DNA of 64,000 bases from the NCBI RefSeq assembly GCF_016808335.1, contig NC_053143.1, positions 53,909,441 through 53,973,440 of the forward strand, read 5' to 3'. Positions 34,622 through 45,773 of the stretch are shown one piece after another. The first letter of the stretch is position 1; each line of letters begins with the position of its first letter. The notes under the pieces were generated by a model. That model saw only the letters and a program-made list of their open reading frames with translations, searched no databases and had not been told where the DNA came from. The position numbers were made by a program, and so were the translations under genes. This DNA is from Panicum virgatum. Lineage: Eukaryota > Streptophyta > Magnoliopsida > Poales > Poaceae.

Positions 34622-34849
34622 GGGAACATATCAGGAGCAAATCAATCTCTTCATGCAAACAGTACAAGCTTCAATCTGGGCCGCCGGATCAACATCGAAG
34701 GGGGTGAATTGAACTAATTGGCATAGTTGTGGGGTAATTTGAACCAAAAAATAGTTTAGGGAGTATTCAGACTTTTTCTATACTTGAGGCATGAGGGGAG
34801 TAATTTGGGCTATTTTCTTTCCAATAAGGGAGGCTCTAACACTTTAGAC

Positions 34850-35682
34850 TCAGGATGCAAGTGTGTTAGTTTTGGGTCAACCAGTGCCCAACCCACTCAA
34901 ACCGATGGAAATTATTAGCTTATTGGGTTGACCCAAAAAAATAAACACTGGGTTACCCAAAACCCATTGGGTTACCCAGAAATTATATTAATAAATTTAT
35001 TTTCTTGTTGTCAATGACTTTTAGCTTCAGTCACACAACAAGCTGGCAACGACTTTGCTGCCTCAATCAAAAATATACCTGCGGACAAGCTGGCAACATG
35101 GACAGATCTGAGAGAAAGTTAGAAGGGATCTAGAATCACCCGCGGACGACGACTAGGGACCTCACAGCAGCCTGGATCGAGGAAGGATGTTCTTGGCTGG
35201 GAGAAGAGCGGACGCTTGCATCGGCAAGCCGGCACTGAGGTGGCTGCCGCCATCCTCCACCACGGCTGTGGGCGTGGGTGCAGCCATCGTGGTCTGGGAC
35301 GGGGAGGAGGGGCCGGACTTGGCATCCCCGGCCGCCGCGCTCATGGCCGACCTATCTGCGGCCGCTGCGCCCCTGGCTGACTTGCTCACGGCCACCGCCA
35401 GTGAGCTCACAGGCGCGGCCGTCGTGCTCTGGAACGGCGAGGAGGGGTCGGACCTGGCGTCCCCGGCCGCCGCGCTCTGAGCCAATCTGCACGCCGCCGC
35501 CGCCGCCGCCGCGCATCCAGGTGCATGAGGTTTCAATCTCATCGTGGATTACCCAATAGACCCAATGAGTTTGGCATCACTAGACACTAAATTTATTTGG
35601 ACCGGCCCAATGGGTATTTACACCGATCTTTAAATTTTGGGTAATGGGTCATTGGGTCAATCCAAAGAAACCTGCATCCTGA
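34850..35682. mobile_element. Second non-autonomous hAT-like element
   Basis: The ends TCAGGATGCAAG and CCTGCATCCTGA (complement) are flanked by CTTTAGAC and CCTTAGAC, 7 of 8 matching. Subterminal regions carry repeated TGGGTTGACCC/GGGTTACCC units in both orientations. The GC-rich frames at 35119-35559 do not look like genes. Confidence 0.75.
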
Positions 35683-35690
35683 CCTTAGAC

Positions 35691-36137
35691 AATTATAAAG
35701 GTGACACAGTCATACTAAGATCCATCCCAGTTTTTTGCATAGCTAGGCTGCACACAACCTATAAACTTTAAGAAAATAGAAAAAAGACATGACAAAATAT
35801 ATATGCATGCCACAACAATTACAACGCCCAACTTAATCTTAAGTACCCTACACTACCATACCAACAACTAGAATGCAAGAAAGGATTCCCAAAGGCAATG
35901 CCTCCAATATTTTAAATGTATGCAATTCAAAAGTTCATGTTGCATACAATCAAAATATTTTATTTTGAGAGGAACAATCAAAATATTTAAACAGCACACA
36001 ATCCAAATATGTAGCCGAAGGAAAGGCCCAAGATACTTGGGCCTCTGCAAGCCCACAAGGCCGAGGCCCGCTGGTCTGGCTGATGTCATCTTCGCCTTCT
36101 CCCCTCCATCGATTCGTCTCCACTCCACTTCTCTCCC
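35691..36137. other. Upstream region of the membrane-protein gene
   Basis: AT-rich to about 36010, then a GC and CT-rich leader before the ATG at 36138. No TATA box stands out. This probably holds the core promoter and 5'UTR of the gene that follows. Confidence 0.45.
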
Positions 36138-37338
36138 ATGGCGTCGGCGGCGATTCTCCGCTCCGCCGCCCGCTCGCTGCGCCTCCTGCAGCCCCTGGAG
36201 CAGTCGGGGTGCCTGCTGGGACGGCGCGCCATCGTTGGGGACCTGAGCCCCAGCACGCGCCTGCTCAGCAGCTCCGTGCCCACCGAGGTATTCAGTCCCC
36301 CCTCCTGGTGTTCCCTCTGGGGTCTCCACTGGTTAGGGCATGCATGTCAAGGTGGGCGAACTGGCGAGCTGTGACCCATGGGTTCCTCGATTCGGGCCAG
36401 GAATAGTAGGTCTACTCGTGCGACCTGTTGATCCACGTTACCTGCAGCCTTATCTTCAGAAAGTTTATTAATGTTATTAGCCTTTGGGCTTTACTGGACT
36501 TCGATTCCACTGAAATTGTCAATGTTCAGGTCCGCGGCTCCTTGTTGTCTTGCTCTTCTGCAGCTAGGGCACATGGTGTTAGGTTTGGGTTAGGATTAGG
36601 TTTGCACGGGGTCGGAAGGGGTGGCCAGAGGTGGCTGCTGCGCCTTTTATTTTACAGAGTATATCCTGACTTCGCCTGTGATTGATTGTAAACTAGAGAC
36701 AGACGTTGTAAAACTCTTGTCTTGTTTAAACATACGTGTATGCAATGACTTAGGTGAAAAATTGATTATAAGTTGTTGATTGTTGATGATAAAAATGATT
36801 ACAAGTGCAAGTGCTAGATGGGTGTAAAAGGAAAAGGTGTGCCTGGAGTTGCCTGAATAATCTGAGCATTTGAAACTGGAGGACTCAGTATGCACATCAA
36901 AATGTGGGCATCGTTATACTCTGAAATTTTGACGCGGCTCTATTTTTTCATACTTCTGCAATTTTGACACAAATATATTCTTCATACTTGTGCAGCGTTC
37001 AAGGAGCACCATCGAACAGAAAAGTCTCACCAACAAGAAGACAGAAGACATTTACCAACGAATATCAACAAAGTTCGATAAAATTTCAGCTGGCTTGGAC
37101 GAACAATCTCGTTTGCTTAAACAAATCGAGGTTCAGATGGAAGAAAATAATAAGTAAGGAAGCACTTATTTGGTCAGTATATATATATATATATTCAAAC
37201 TGTTTACCTCTGGTTGCCCTAACTAAATTTCTTTCTTTAACCTCCAGGCGTCGCGGAGCGATAGACCTTACACCATGGGTTGTGTCTATACCTGTCTCGT
37301 TCCTTCTGGTTGCCCTTTATAATTATGTACAGAGCTGA
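36138..37338 (+). CDS. Small mitochondrial-like coiled-coil membrane protein (gene 1)
   Basis: Three exons are predicted: 36138-36287, 36996-37153 and 37248-37338, with GT-AG introns in phases 0 and 2, giving 132 residues. The N-terminal 50 residues are Arg, Ser and Leu-rich with almost no acid, like a mitochondrial presequence. A coiled-coil-like stretch follows (ISTKFDKISAGLDEQ to about residue 103), and one hydrophobic segment PWVVSIPVSFLLVALYNYV lies at the very C-terminus. I do not recognise the family; I infer a membrane-anchored organelle protein. AATAAA lies at 37457-37462, about 120 bp after the stop. A related gene with the same intron phases lies at 40018-41423. The splice junctions are inferred from frame and consensus, not from transcripts. 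Confidence 0.8.
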
Positions 37339-38463
37339 CTGATTCGAGAGCAGGAAAATTGGGAGGTGCAATTTAACTTGTGTGAACTCTCAGTTTCTTT
37401 TGGAAGTGGAGTGATGTAGTGCCTTAGATGTTCTATGGTATTGAAAGGTTTAATTTAATAAAGTGATTTGTGATCAATGCTTTTTGGCTGTTCCTTTGGT
37501 TGCTTATTGTTCTGCACTGAACTGAATGTAAGATCAGGTTGAAGGGAGGGCTTTGTGTGGATTTATGTGAGCTGTACACATTAACGCCAATGCATTTTGT
37601 TAGTAAGGTGTTAATAAATAGTGATACCATCTTCCACCCAGAATTTTTGCTGGGTTTACGGTGATGTCCATATATTATTGTTTTTTATTTACACTCCTTG
37701 TTGACTTGCATTTGGGAGACTTCTTTTCAGTGGACAAATAAACACGTAATATTATGTGTTTGCAAGAATCTGTACTCTTAGAATGATCAGATGCACTCGA
37801 GGGGCTGTGGCTGGATGCCTTCTGAACGCAGCTGCTTGTCTGCCTCCTCTACTGATCCATGAATGTTAAGCCCCCAGGAGGCAACACCCACCCCCACCAG
37901 CTAAGGTAAGGGATGACCCAATCACATGTTTAACTTCTGGTTGCATGTCTTTCCCCATTAGTGACTGAAATCTAGATCAGGGTCAACGATTTGCTAGAAT
38001 GACACAACTGAAACCTGTAAGATGTTCAATCAATATTTTATCTGGTTATATTTTTATTACATGTCTCTTCCTGTTGTTGAGAAAAGTGAGCTGAACGGGA
38101 TCAGTTTGGGCTGCTGGTTAACTCTTTTTTCATGATGAATGGTAGGTACTCTGCCTTTGCATTATAGATAGAAAACAGAGTACAATACGGTCAAAAGACC
38201 AAAATTGAATGAAAAACGAAGAAACAATCATCAACAATTTGTGTACAAAGAGGCCATGGCTGCAAACTTCAGTAGATCCGGCAACAAGGGTCATGTACAT
38301 CTAGCTACAAATTGCCCTCTTCATTATAGCTTGCTAGTTATCTTACCATGTGTATTAGCAGATGTAGCATACATGAGTTAATGTCTCAATGAGCTACCTT
38401 GAGCATCACATTTAGCATGTTAAAAGATCTTCTCACTGCCTAAATAACTTTGTGTCTTTGCAG
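37339..38463. other. Downstream region, no clear gene
   Basis: It contains the 3' end of the preceding gene, including its AATAAA signal. No domain or intact ORF is supported in the rest. Retroelement signatures are absent. Confidence 0.4.
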
Positions 38464-38856
38464 GATATCAGTGATCTTCTTAAGCTGCTGAATGAAGTGG
38501 AATTAACCAGTGGACGAGTGGAGGCTGAAACAGGCCTTTCATGAAGTCCAATTATGTTGCTTAATGTTCGTCATCAACGTGTGAGTATGGAACTAACAAT
38601 GCGAAAACATTTGCTCTCCTTGTTAGCTCTAATGAAGTTAATTAGTTTGCTTATGGTTTTATGCTCAATTTCTCAAACATGTATGCTTAGTTCCAATTTC
38701 CATATGCTGTATTTTTTTTCTTTCAGAGCGCTGCTCACATTGGAAATTACCTCGAATATCAAAACTTTCAGTATGATCAGTGGAGATACATACTGAAGGT
38801 TCTGTACAAGAAAGTTGGGCTTTTCAAAGAGGCGATGGACCTGCAAATCAAAGAGG
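38464..38856 (+). other. Exon-like pair with no complete gene
   Basis: Two exon-like segments follow strong acceptors: 38464-38579 (donor GTGAGTATG) and 38728-38856 (donor GTCTGTG). The second reads SAAHIGNYLEYQNFQYDQW and on to LYKKVGLFKEAMDLQIKE, a plausible helical protein piece. The first starts DISDLLKLLNEVELTSGRV but hits TGA before its donor in every frame, so it can only be non-coding or decayed there. No start codon, upstream exon or downstream end can be tied to them. They may be relics of a captured or lost gene. Confidence 0.35.
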
Positions 38857-40017
38857 TCTGTGTTTTTTAATATTTCTTCTGAATTTGTCTTTTGAACTTT
38901 TGATGCTTTGATTGCAAACTTTAAGTTAGATCTGGAGCCTGAGTACGTAAATGGTTCAGACTAGAGTTGCTGCATGGCTCCAATTAGAACTGGATAAAGA
39001 AACTCGTGGCACGCTAGCTTGCCCGGCACGGCACGACTCATTATTGACTCAGCTGGGATCGTTAGAAAATCTTACCATTCATTAACATTTGGACGGGCTC
39101 GTCCGCCTTATCGCTGGCTGTGGCCTGCCTCCTGTCCTCTACGAGTTGAGCCGAGCCAGCTCGAGCTGGGCCGAGCCGAGCCAACTGGCTCGATATCCAG
39201 CCCTGCTCCAACCCACGTAACGAGATCTTCAGCAATTTCAGAGAAAATGTGCTGACTGGTTTTGCATCTTGGAATATTGATTTATTGGTTCTGCCCATGT
39301 TTTGTTTGGATGAACAAGCGCCGTGGTTGCATTTTTTAAATTTATTCAGTGTGTATTTGAACTGTTGCAGGTTTGCAGCGAATTAAAATGTTTAGGAGAT
39401 ACGTTGATGCCATATATACATATTCTGGCTATGGTCTCTGGTTTATTTCTCGAGACAATCTGTTGATCTCTTGCTTCTTGTCCAAGTGCTGCAGGTAACT
39501 CATCGATGAAGCGGAAGATCAGAGTGACAGCCACTGATCTGTGTTCAGGAGCTGGCGAAGCCAGCAGCATGCAGTTGAGCCTCGATCACTAAATGTCCTT
39601 AACACTTGTAGACAAACAAACCCCCATGGAATTTGGCATTGCTGTGGTTATATTTTGGAGATGATTTGCCATTTTTGAGGTCTCTTAAGCAGATGTGGTA
39701 CCCTCGTATGGCATGTGCTGGAGGTAGAGCTTAAAGTATCTGAGTTTCATATAGCAGCTCAGCTAGATCATTTGTTGCTCCATCATTCCTTTGGCGCCTT
39801 TCTTTTTCTGGCTGTGCGTCGAGATGATATACGTAGTTCTCCAACCGGCGGCCAGGACGCGCTGACGACTCGATCCGATCGGATACCTAAAGACGACGTT
39901 ATCCGACCCCGACCCCAACCCCGTCACCACTCCAATCAAGTTTGATCGGTCGTGCTCCTATTTATGCACGAGATGGCTGGCCCCCTAGCTACATTATCTG
40001 GCAGGGCAGCAGTAAGC
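38857..40017. other. Intergenic, with a hAT-like GC-rich patch
   Basis: No gene is supported. The piece at about 39010-39215 is rich in CGAGC/GCTCG and GAGCCGAGCC units between TTAGAACTGGATAAAG and GATATCCAGCCC. This resembles a decayed hAT-type subterminal region. A TATTTATG near 39957 may be the TATA box of the gene at 40018. Confidence 0.4.
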
Positions 40018-41423
40018 ATGGCGGCAGCGGCGGTGCTCCGCCGGTTGGCCGGCAGCGTGCTCCGGCGACCTTCCTCGTCGTTCCCGCACGAGCTCCTCGG
40101 GAAGCAGCAGTGGAACGACGAGCTCCTCGGGAAGCAGCAGCCCCAGTTGATGCGCCGGTCGCCGCCGGTGGAGAACATTACCCCGCGCCGGCTCTACAGC
40201 TCCGACGGCGTCGTCATCACTCATCAAGGCCGAGCTGAACAAGGTACATACGTAGCCGATGGATTGCTTCCTCTTCGATGCTTTGTTGTGTCGCGCTCGT
40301 TCATGCGCCCGGCCTCTTCTACTGATGCTTGATCTTAGAATGCTTGCTTGAATTTCCCAACAGAGGACCGTTTAGCCATCTACCACAAAAAATAAACGAT
40401 GTACTTGAAACATATATACTACTCCCCACGTTTCGAATTATAAGTTGTTCCGATTTTTCTAGATTAATAGTTTTTACAATACATATACTAGATAAATAAT
40501 GCTACGTCTGGATACATAATTAAAATTATATATATGAAAAAATCAAAATAACCTATAATTTAGAATGAAGAGATCGATAATCCGGAATGGAGGGAGCACC
40601 CATTTACATGGTGTTTTCCTCATTTTATGAAACTACGTATATGATGATTAGTAGACCCTTAATTAATAGCTAGATTGCAAACTTAATGTTTCTCCCCTGA
40701 CAGTTGTATGCATACCCATCTCAATTAATGGAGATTGTTTTAGTTGTCTGTTAAGTCAAACTTATCTGTCTGTGACCGATTTTATAGAAAATTGTGCAAC
40801 ACCTACACGAATTAAATCATTTTTGTTAATTAAATCCACTACTGAATGTGTATTATTAGTGGGTTTAGTTGGTATTACAAATGTTAATATATTTGGTAAA
40901 AATTAAAGAAGTTTGGCTCAAATAGAACTAAAATGACCTGTATTTTGGAATAAAGAGTAGCAGCGCTACTAAATTTGAAAAGACATAAACACATGCGTTT
41001 GGGTAAGCCTTAATATGTACCTACATACATGCACAACAATCTGCACTAACGGTTGTACATCAGAATTCTAATAAAACCAAACTCCACATGTGTTGCAGAT
41101 CATACGGCCGGCAGCAACCGTACTAGAACGGATCTCCAAGAACTTCGACAAATTAGACCAAATCTATGATAAACAGCTTATTAGTTTAAAGCGACTCGAA
41201 GATGTGATGCGAGAGAATATCAAGCGTGACAGGTAACTTATCAACACACACATCCTAATAATTCCCTTTTTAGTGCATCATACTGATTACGCATGTTTGA
41301 TTTGTTTGCAGGCGTAGAAAAGTGTTAGTGTGTGGTATTGTCTTCATCGGCATTGCCGTTTTCGTGAAAAAACAATTCTTTGGTGCGAGTCAAGAGGACA
41401 AGGCGATAAGCAAGAGCACTTAG
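40018..41423 (+). CDS. Paralogue of gene 1: small coiled-coil membrane protein (gene 2)
   Basis: Three exons are predicted: 40018-40251, 41099-41232 and 41312-41423, giving 159 residues with intron phases 0 and 2, as in gene 1. The exon 1 donor GTAGCC at 40252 is weak, but a donor at 40244 breaks the frame. Exon 1 contains a 30-bp in-frame duplication (DELLGKQQ units, 40091-40140). The segment LERISKNFDKLDQIYDKQ matches YQRISTKFDKISAGLDEQ of gene 1. A hydrophobic run VLVCGIVFIGIAVFV follows a basic RRRK, and the C-terminus then continues with a charged tail (QEDKAISKST) that gene 1 lacks. TATTTATG about 60 bp before the ATG supports this start. Intron 1 holds a Stowaway-type MITE. The family is unknown. 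Confidence 0.72.
40418..40599. mobile_element. Stowaway-like MITE in gene 2 intron
   Basis: Left CTACTCCCCACGTTTCGAATTATAAGTTGTTC and right end GGAATGGAGGGAGCAC match the CTCCCTCCGTTTC/GGAACGGAGGGAG end pair of Stowaway (Tc1/mariner) elements after decay. About 180 bp. It lies in intron 1 of gene 2, so it should not affect the protein. Confidence 0.65.
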
Positions 41424-42249
41424 ACCCTTAAGAGGGCATGCCTATATGTAGAGACCTTAATTATTGTAACAAAAGCTTATGCTTGCGTTTGATTATACAT
41501 GCATGTGATATTTGCCCGGGTTTATATAGCTGTCTATAGATGCGCTATATACGGTTGTAGCTGCTAGGAAGGCAGTCGCTATGGTATTTAGCCCGTTAAA
41601 ACTGGATATAGCCTGCTAACTGCCAGCTACAGCTCGCTAAATGCCATAACGGTAGCCCTACCGCTAAACACCTTAGCTGGTTATTTAAAACCTTGCATTT
41701 AATGAAAGAATAAAGGGTGAAATAGACCATTAACATTTAATGAGGCAACTAATGTGGTTTAGAATCAACAATGTCGTGATTAAAACATAAGATTTTTTTT
41801 CCTGAATTTAGAGAAAAATTCATTAACATCTGCAAACACAAAAAAGAACATGCAATGTCAAAACATATTTCATGATGGATTTAACAATGAAGCTAGTCTG
41901 GTGCTACTAATTTATTTTTTCTACAAATTTGGTGTCTAGTTTCTTTTTTTTAAAAAAAAACTAGACGCCATATTTGGCTGCAAGATGTAAGTTCTGTAGC
42001 CTTGTATTTTTGTTATTCTCTTTTACATTGTTATAAACATCGGCTGATCAAACTATGCTTAAAACAAAGGCGTTCTAACCATTCTCGAGGCGAACCAAGC
42101 GGTCGATTTCTCATTTGTTCGTGGCTCTTTAGATGCAGGCACTGTGCCAAAGTATTGTTCAGTTCCCGCAACGCATCCTCTGCATAAGTATCAAGTTCAA
42201 GGAACATTGGCGCTTTCAGGGATCCTAGCAGATTCAGGTCGTCAGACAT
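41424..42249. other. Downstream region; minus-strand coding-like patch
   Basis: AT-rich, with an AATAAA signal at about 41709-41714 for gene 2. At 42031-42252 the minus strand has an open frame with DTYAEDALRELNNTLAQC and HEQMRNRPLGSP. It reads like protein but has no domain I know, and it may be an exon relic. Confidence 0.4.
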
Positions 42250-42742
42250 CATGGATCGCTTTCAGGAACATTGGCGTTTCTCCTCTGCCTCGAGCACAGG
42301 GGCAGCAGAAATGTACAGACGTTCGTCTTCCACCTATCGCAACCGTGCCCATTGGCTGGCTGGAGCGGGACAGCGCCGTGGATCGCTGCCGTGGCCGCTG
42401 TTTCCAGTCTCGCCGGCACGTACGCTGGAGTACCTCGAGCCGAGCAGTGTCCGCCACCGCGAACGAGCGCCCACGGGACCGGCTCCACTGCCGCTGACGT
42501 CGACGCGCGGCGCCAAGAGCAAGCAGTTCCTTGCCCACCGCCGACGCCGGCGCGCAGCAGCGACGCCGGGCCGTCGGAGCCTGCCTCGTCAGCAGGCACG
42601 CCGCGTCGTTGCCCTGGGTTCCGCGTTTGCCTCATGCTGCCGGTGTAATAGGGATCGATGGACGGCGGCGGTGAGCGGGGACATGGCGGCGCTCCGACTA
42701 AACGACGCACGGAGGACGGGAGGAGAGGACGCACAAGTACTA

Positions 42743-42775
42743 GGGGTGGACGGTATTTCATTTACCGTCCACCCC
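42743..42775. repeat. Array palindrome, copy 1
   Basis: Stem GGGGTGGACGGTA at 42743-42755, 7-nt loop TTTCATT, stem TACCGTCCACCCC at 42763-42775: a perfect 13-bp stem. Confidence 0.9.
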
Positions 42776-43397
42776 TTGGTCCTTTCAGCCGTCGGATCGG
42801 GCGCCTGCGGCCCAGATTTAAAGGAATGCACTTTGACTTGGTCGTTCTCCTGCCTGGCTCCCTGGACGGCATGCACCGCGTGAATCATGGAGCGAGCATG
42901 GCGCGGCGACGGAGCAAGCGGCGGAGACGGCGCTGCTGGATGGATGTCGCCGCGCCGGCACTCTCTCTTCCGGATTCTGGGCTCCGGCGGCGGACGTATC
43001 GAGTGAACCGCCCGTGCACGGTGTAGCGGGAGGATCGCGGACCTCAACGCCGGCGCTGGTCGCGAGGACTAGCGGCAATCTCGCCGCTGCGTCATCATCA
43101 AAGATCAGATAGCTTTCTCTTGCAGATTGCAGCCAGAGGCTACCCAGCGCATTCTATATAACAGGGGCTCCGAAGCGCGCGGAATGGCATCTGCGAGCCG
43201 GCGCCTCGAGCACGGCCTCGTCCGCCGAGAGGGCGTCGGCGATGCTAGCTCGTCGGCGATCGACGACGAAGGCATCAGGCCGTCAGCGCGAGGGAGTCCA
43301 CATCGTGCGTTGCAGGAGGCGCGCGTGAGCGAGCGGGCCAGCTGGCTTGCCGGCAGGGAAGGCGTAGCGGCGGCGCACCTGGACTGGACCTAGGACA

Positions 43398-43430
43398 GGG
43401 GTGGACGGTATTTCATTTACCGTCCACACC
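43398..43430. repeat. Array palindrome, copy 2
   Basis: Same stem and loop at 43398-43430, with one stem mismatch (TACCGTCCACACC on the right arm). Confidence 0.88.
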
Positions 43431-44392
43431 TTGGGGCCTTGACGGCCGTCAGATCGCGCACGTATGGTCCAGATTTTAAAGGATTTCGCTTTGACTTGGT
43501 CGTTTTCCTGCCTGGCTGCCTGGACGGCATGGATCGCGTCCATGGAGCGAGCATGGCGCGGCGACGGCGCTGCTGGATGTCGCCGCACCGGTGGTCTCTC
43601 TGCCGGCTTCTGGGATCCGGCGGCGACCGTACCATTCTCCGCCGCGAGGAAGTCGAACAGCATGTTGGCCTGCTCGTCGATTGACTTCCGGCAACAAGGC
43701 TGCAGCAGCGTCCGAGGCGAGCCGAGGCTCGCGGCCTGGTGAAGTGCTTACAGTGATCGGAGCAGGGTGCGGCGAGATTGATGAACCGGATGTCTGGTCG
43801 CCATTGATTCGCCGAGGTGGCTCATCTCTGTCAATTCCCCCTGACGAGCATTCGCGAGTGCCGCACTGGAGAAGCAAGCACGTACTCTGCTGCGCTGCCT
43901 TCTCCTTCTTCAGAGGATTTTATCACTGATGTCGTATTGATTCGTCTAACCTCTGCCTCGAGCACAGGGGCAGTAGAAATGTACAGACGTTCGTCTTCCA
44001 CCTGTCGCAACCGTGCCCATTGGCTGGAGCTCGGCAGCGCCGTAGATCCCCGTGACCTCGACGCCGGAGGCGGCGGTGGCGGCACTGGTCTAGGACTAGA
44101 GGCAATATCGCCGCTGCATCATCCAAGATGAGCTAGCTTTCTGTTGCAGGTTGCAGCCAGCGGCTACCCAAGCGCATTCTAGCAGGGGCTCTGGAATGGC
44201 ATCCGCGAGCCGGCGCCTCGAGCGTCGGCGATGCTCGTCGAAGCCTCACCGGCGATCGGTGACGAAGGCGACAGCCAGCGTGGTCGTTGTTCTACGGCGC
44301 GCAGGAGTCCATGTCGTGCGTGGAGGCAAGAGGCACGGGTGAGCGAGCGGGCCGGCTGGCAGGGAAGGAGAAGCGGCAGCGAACCTGGGACG

Positions 44393-44425
44393 GGGGTGGA
44401 CGGTATTTCATTTACCGTCCACCCC
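44393..44425. repeat. Array palindrome, copy 3
   Basis: Perfect 13-bp stem again, with the same TTTCATT loop. Confidence 0.9.
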
Positions 44426-44932
44426 TTGGGTCCTTGATGGCCGTCAGATCGCGCACGTATGGTTCAGATTTTAAATGATTTCGCTTTGACTTGTCGTTTT
44501 CCTGCCTGGCCGCCTGGACGGCATGGATCGCGTCTATGGAGCGAGCATGGCGCGGCGGCGGCGACGGCGCTGCTGGATGTCGCCGTGCCGGCGGTCTCTC
44601 TGCCGGATTCTGGGATCCGGTGGCGACCGTATCATTCTCCGCCACGAGGAAGTCGAGCAGCTTGTTGGTCTGCTCGTCGATCGACTTCCGGCAACAAGGC
44701 TGCAGCAGCGTCCGAGGCGAGCCGAGGCTCGCGGCCTGGTGAAGTGCTTACAGTGATCGGAGCAGGGTGCGGCGAGATTGATGAACCGGATGTCTGGTCG
44801 CCATTGATTCGCCGAGGTGGCTCATCTCTGTCAATTCCTACTGACGAGCATTCGCGAGTGCCACTCTGGAGAAGCAAGCACGTACTCTGCACTGCGTTCT
44901 CCTGGTCTTCAGTTGCTGCCTTCTTCAGAGGA

Positions 44933-45375
44933 TTTTTTTTTTTTGAGGGTCACCGGGGGGGGGTTGAGCATCCCCCACCTGAATTTTCATTAATGGCCTT
45001 TTGGCAAGCCAAACAACTATTACAGATTGGTTACAGCAATATTAGGGGAAAAAAATAGGGGAGTATGTTTGTAGTTCGGTGTTTACATATTGGAAACACA
45101 CAGCGCACCAGGCATCACACACAGTATAATCTTCTCTTCTCCATCTCCAGCTCCACTCACGGGCCTCATTCCGGCAGGCATCCCAGAGTCTGTTGTGGGA
45201 GGGGGGAAGGCTCCTGAAGATCACATCATTCCTATGCTTCCATAGGTTCCAGCAGATTAGGAGAACAAAGCTGTCAAAGGCTCCGGCGTCCGCCGTATCG
45301 TTCTCGTCCTGTTGATGTCGCCGAGGAAGTCGAACAGAGCCGGGTGCTCGGAGCCCGGCGCGTGGCCGCATGCGG
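44933..45375 (-). mobile_element. LINE 3' fragment, 5'-truncated
   Basis: Reads on the minus strand. A poly(T) run at 44933-44944 is the poly(A) tail, preceded on the minus strand by a GGTGACCCTC-type 3'UTR end and by a frame with FVLLICWNLWKHRNDVIFRS, a motif typical of grass LINE ORF2 C-termini. It interrupts the third unit of the tandem array, at the TTCAGAGGATT point that is continuous in the second unit. The right border is approximate because no target duplication is found. It is non-functional. Confidence 0.8.
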
Positions 45376-45740
45376 CATGCCTCGACGCCGGCGGCGGCGG
45401 CACTGGTCACGAGAAATAGAGGCAATCTCTCCGCTGCGTCATCCAAAATCAGCTAGCTTTCTCTTGCAGGTAGCAGCCAGCGGCTACCCAGGGCATTCTA
45501 GCAGGGGCTCCGCAGCGCGCGGAATGGCATCCGCGAGCCGGCGCCTCGAGCACGGCCTTGTCCGCCGAGGGCGTCGGCGATGCTCGTCGAAGCCTCACCG
45601 GCGGCCTCAAGCCGGCGATCGGTGACGATGGCGTCAGCTAGCGTGTTCGGTGTTCTACGGCGGCGCGCGGGAGGCGGGTGAGCGAGCGGGTCGGCCGGCA
45701 GAGAAGGAGAAGCGGCAGCGCACGGTGCGCACCTGGGACG

Positions 45741-45773
45741 GGGGTGGACGGTATTTCATTTACCGTCCACCCT
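45741..45773. repeat. Array palindrome, copy 4
   Basis: Same structure; 12 of 13 stem pairs (the last C is T). Confidence 0.88.
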
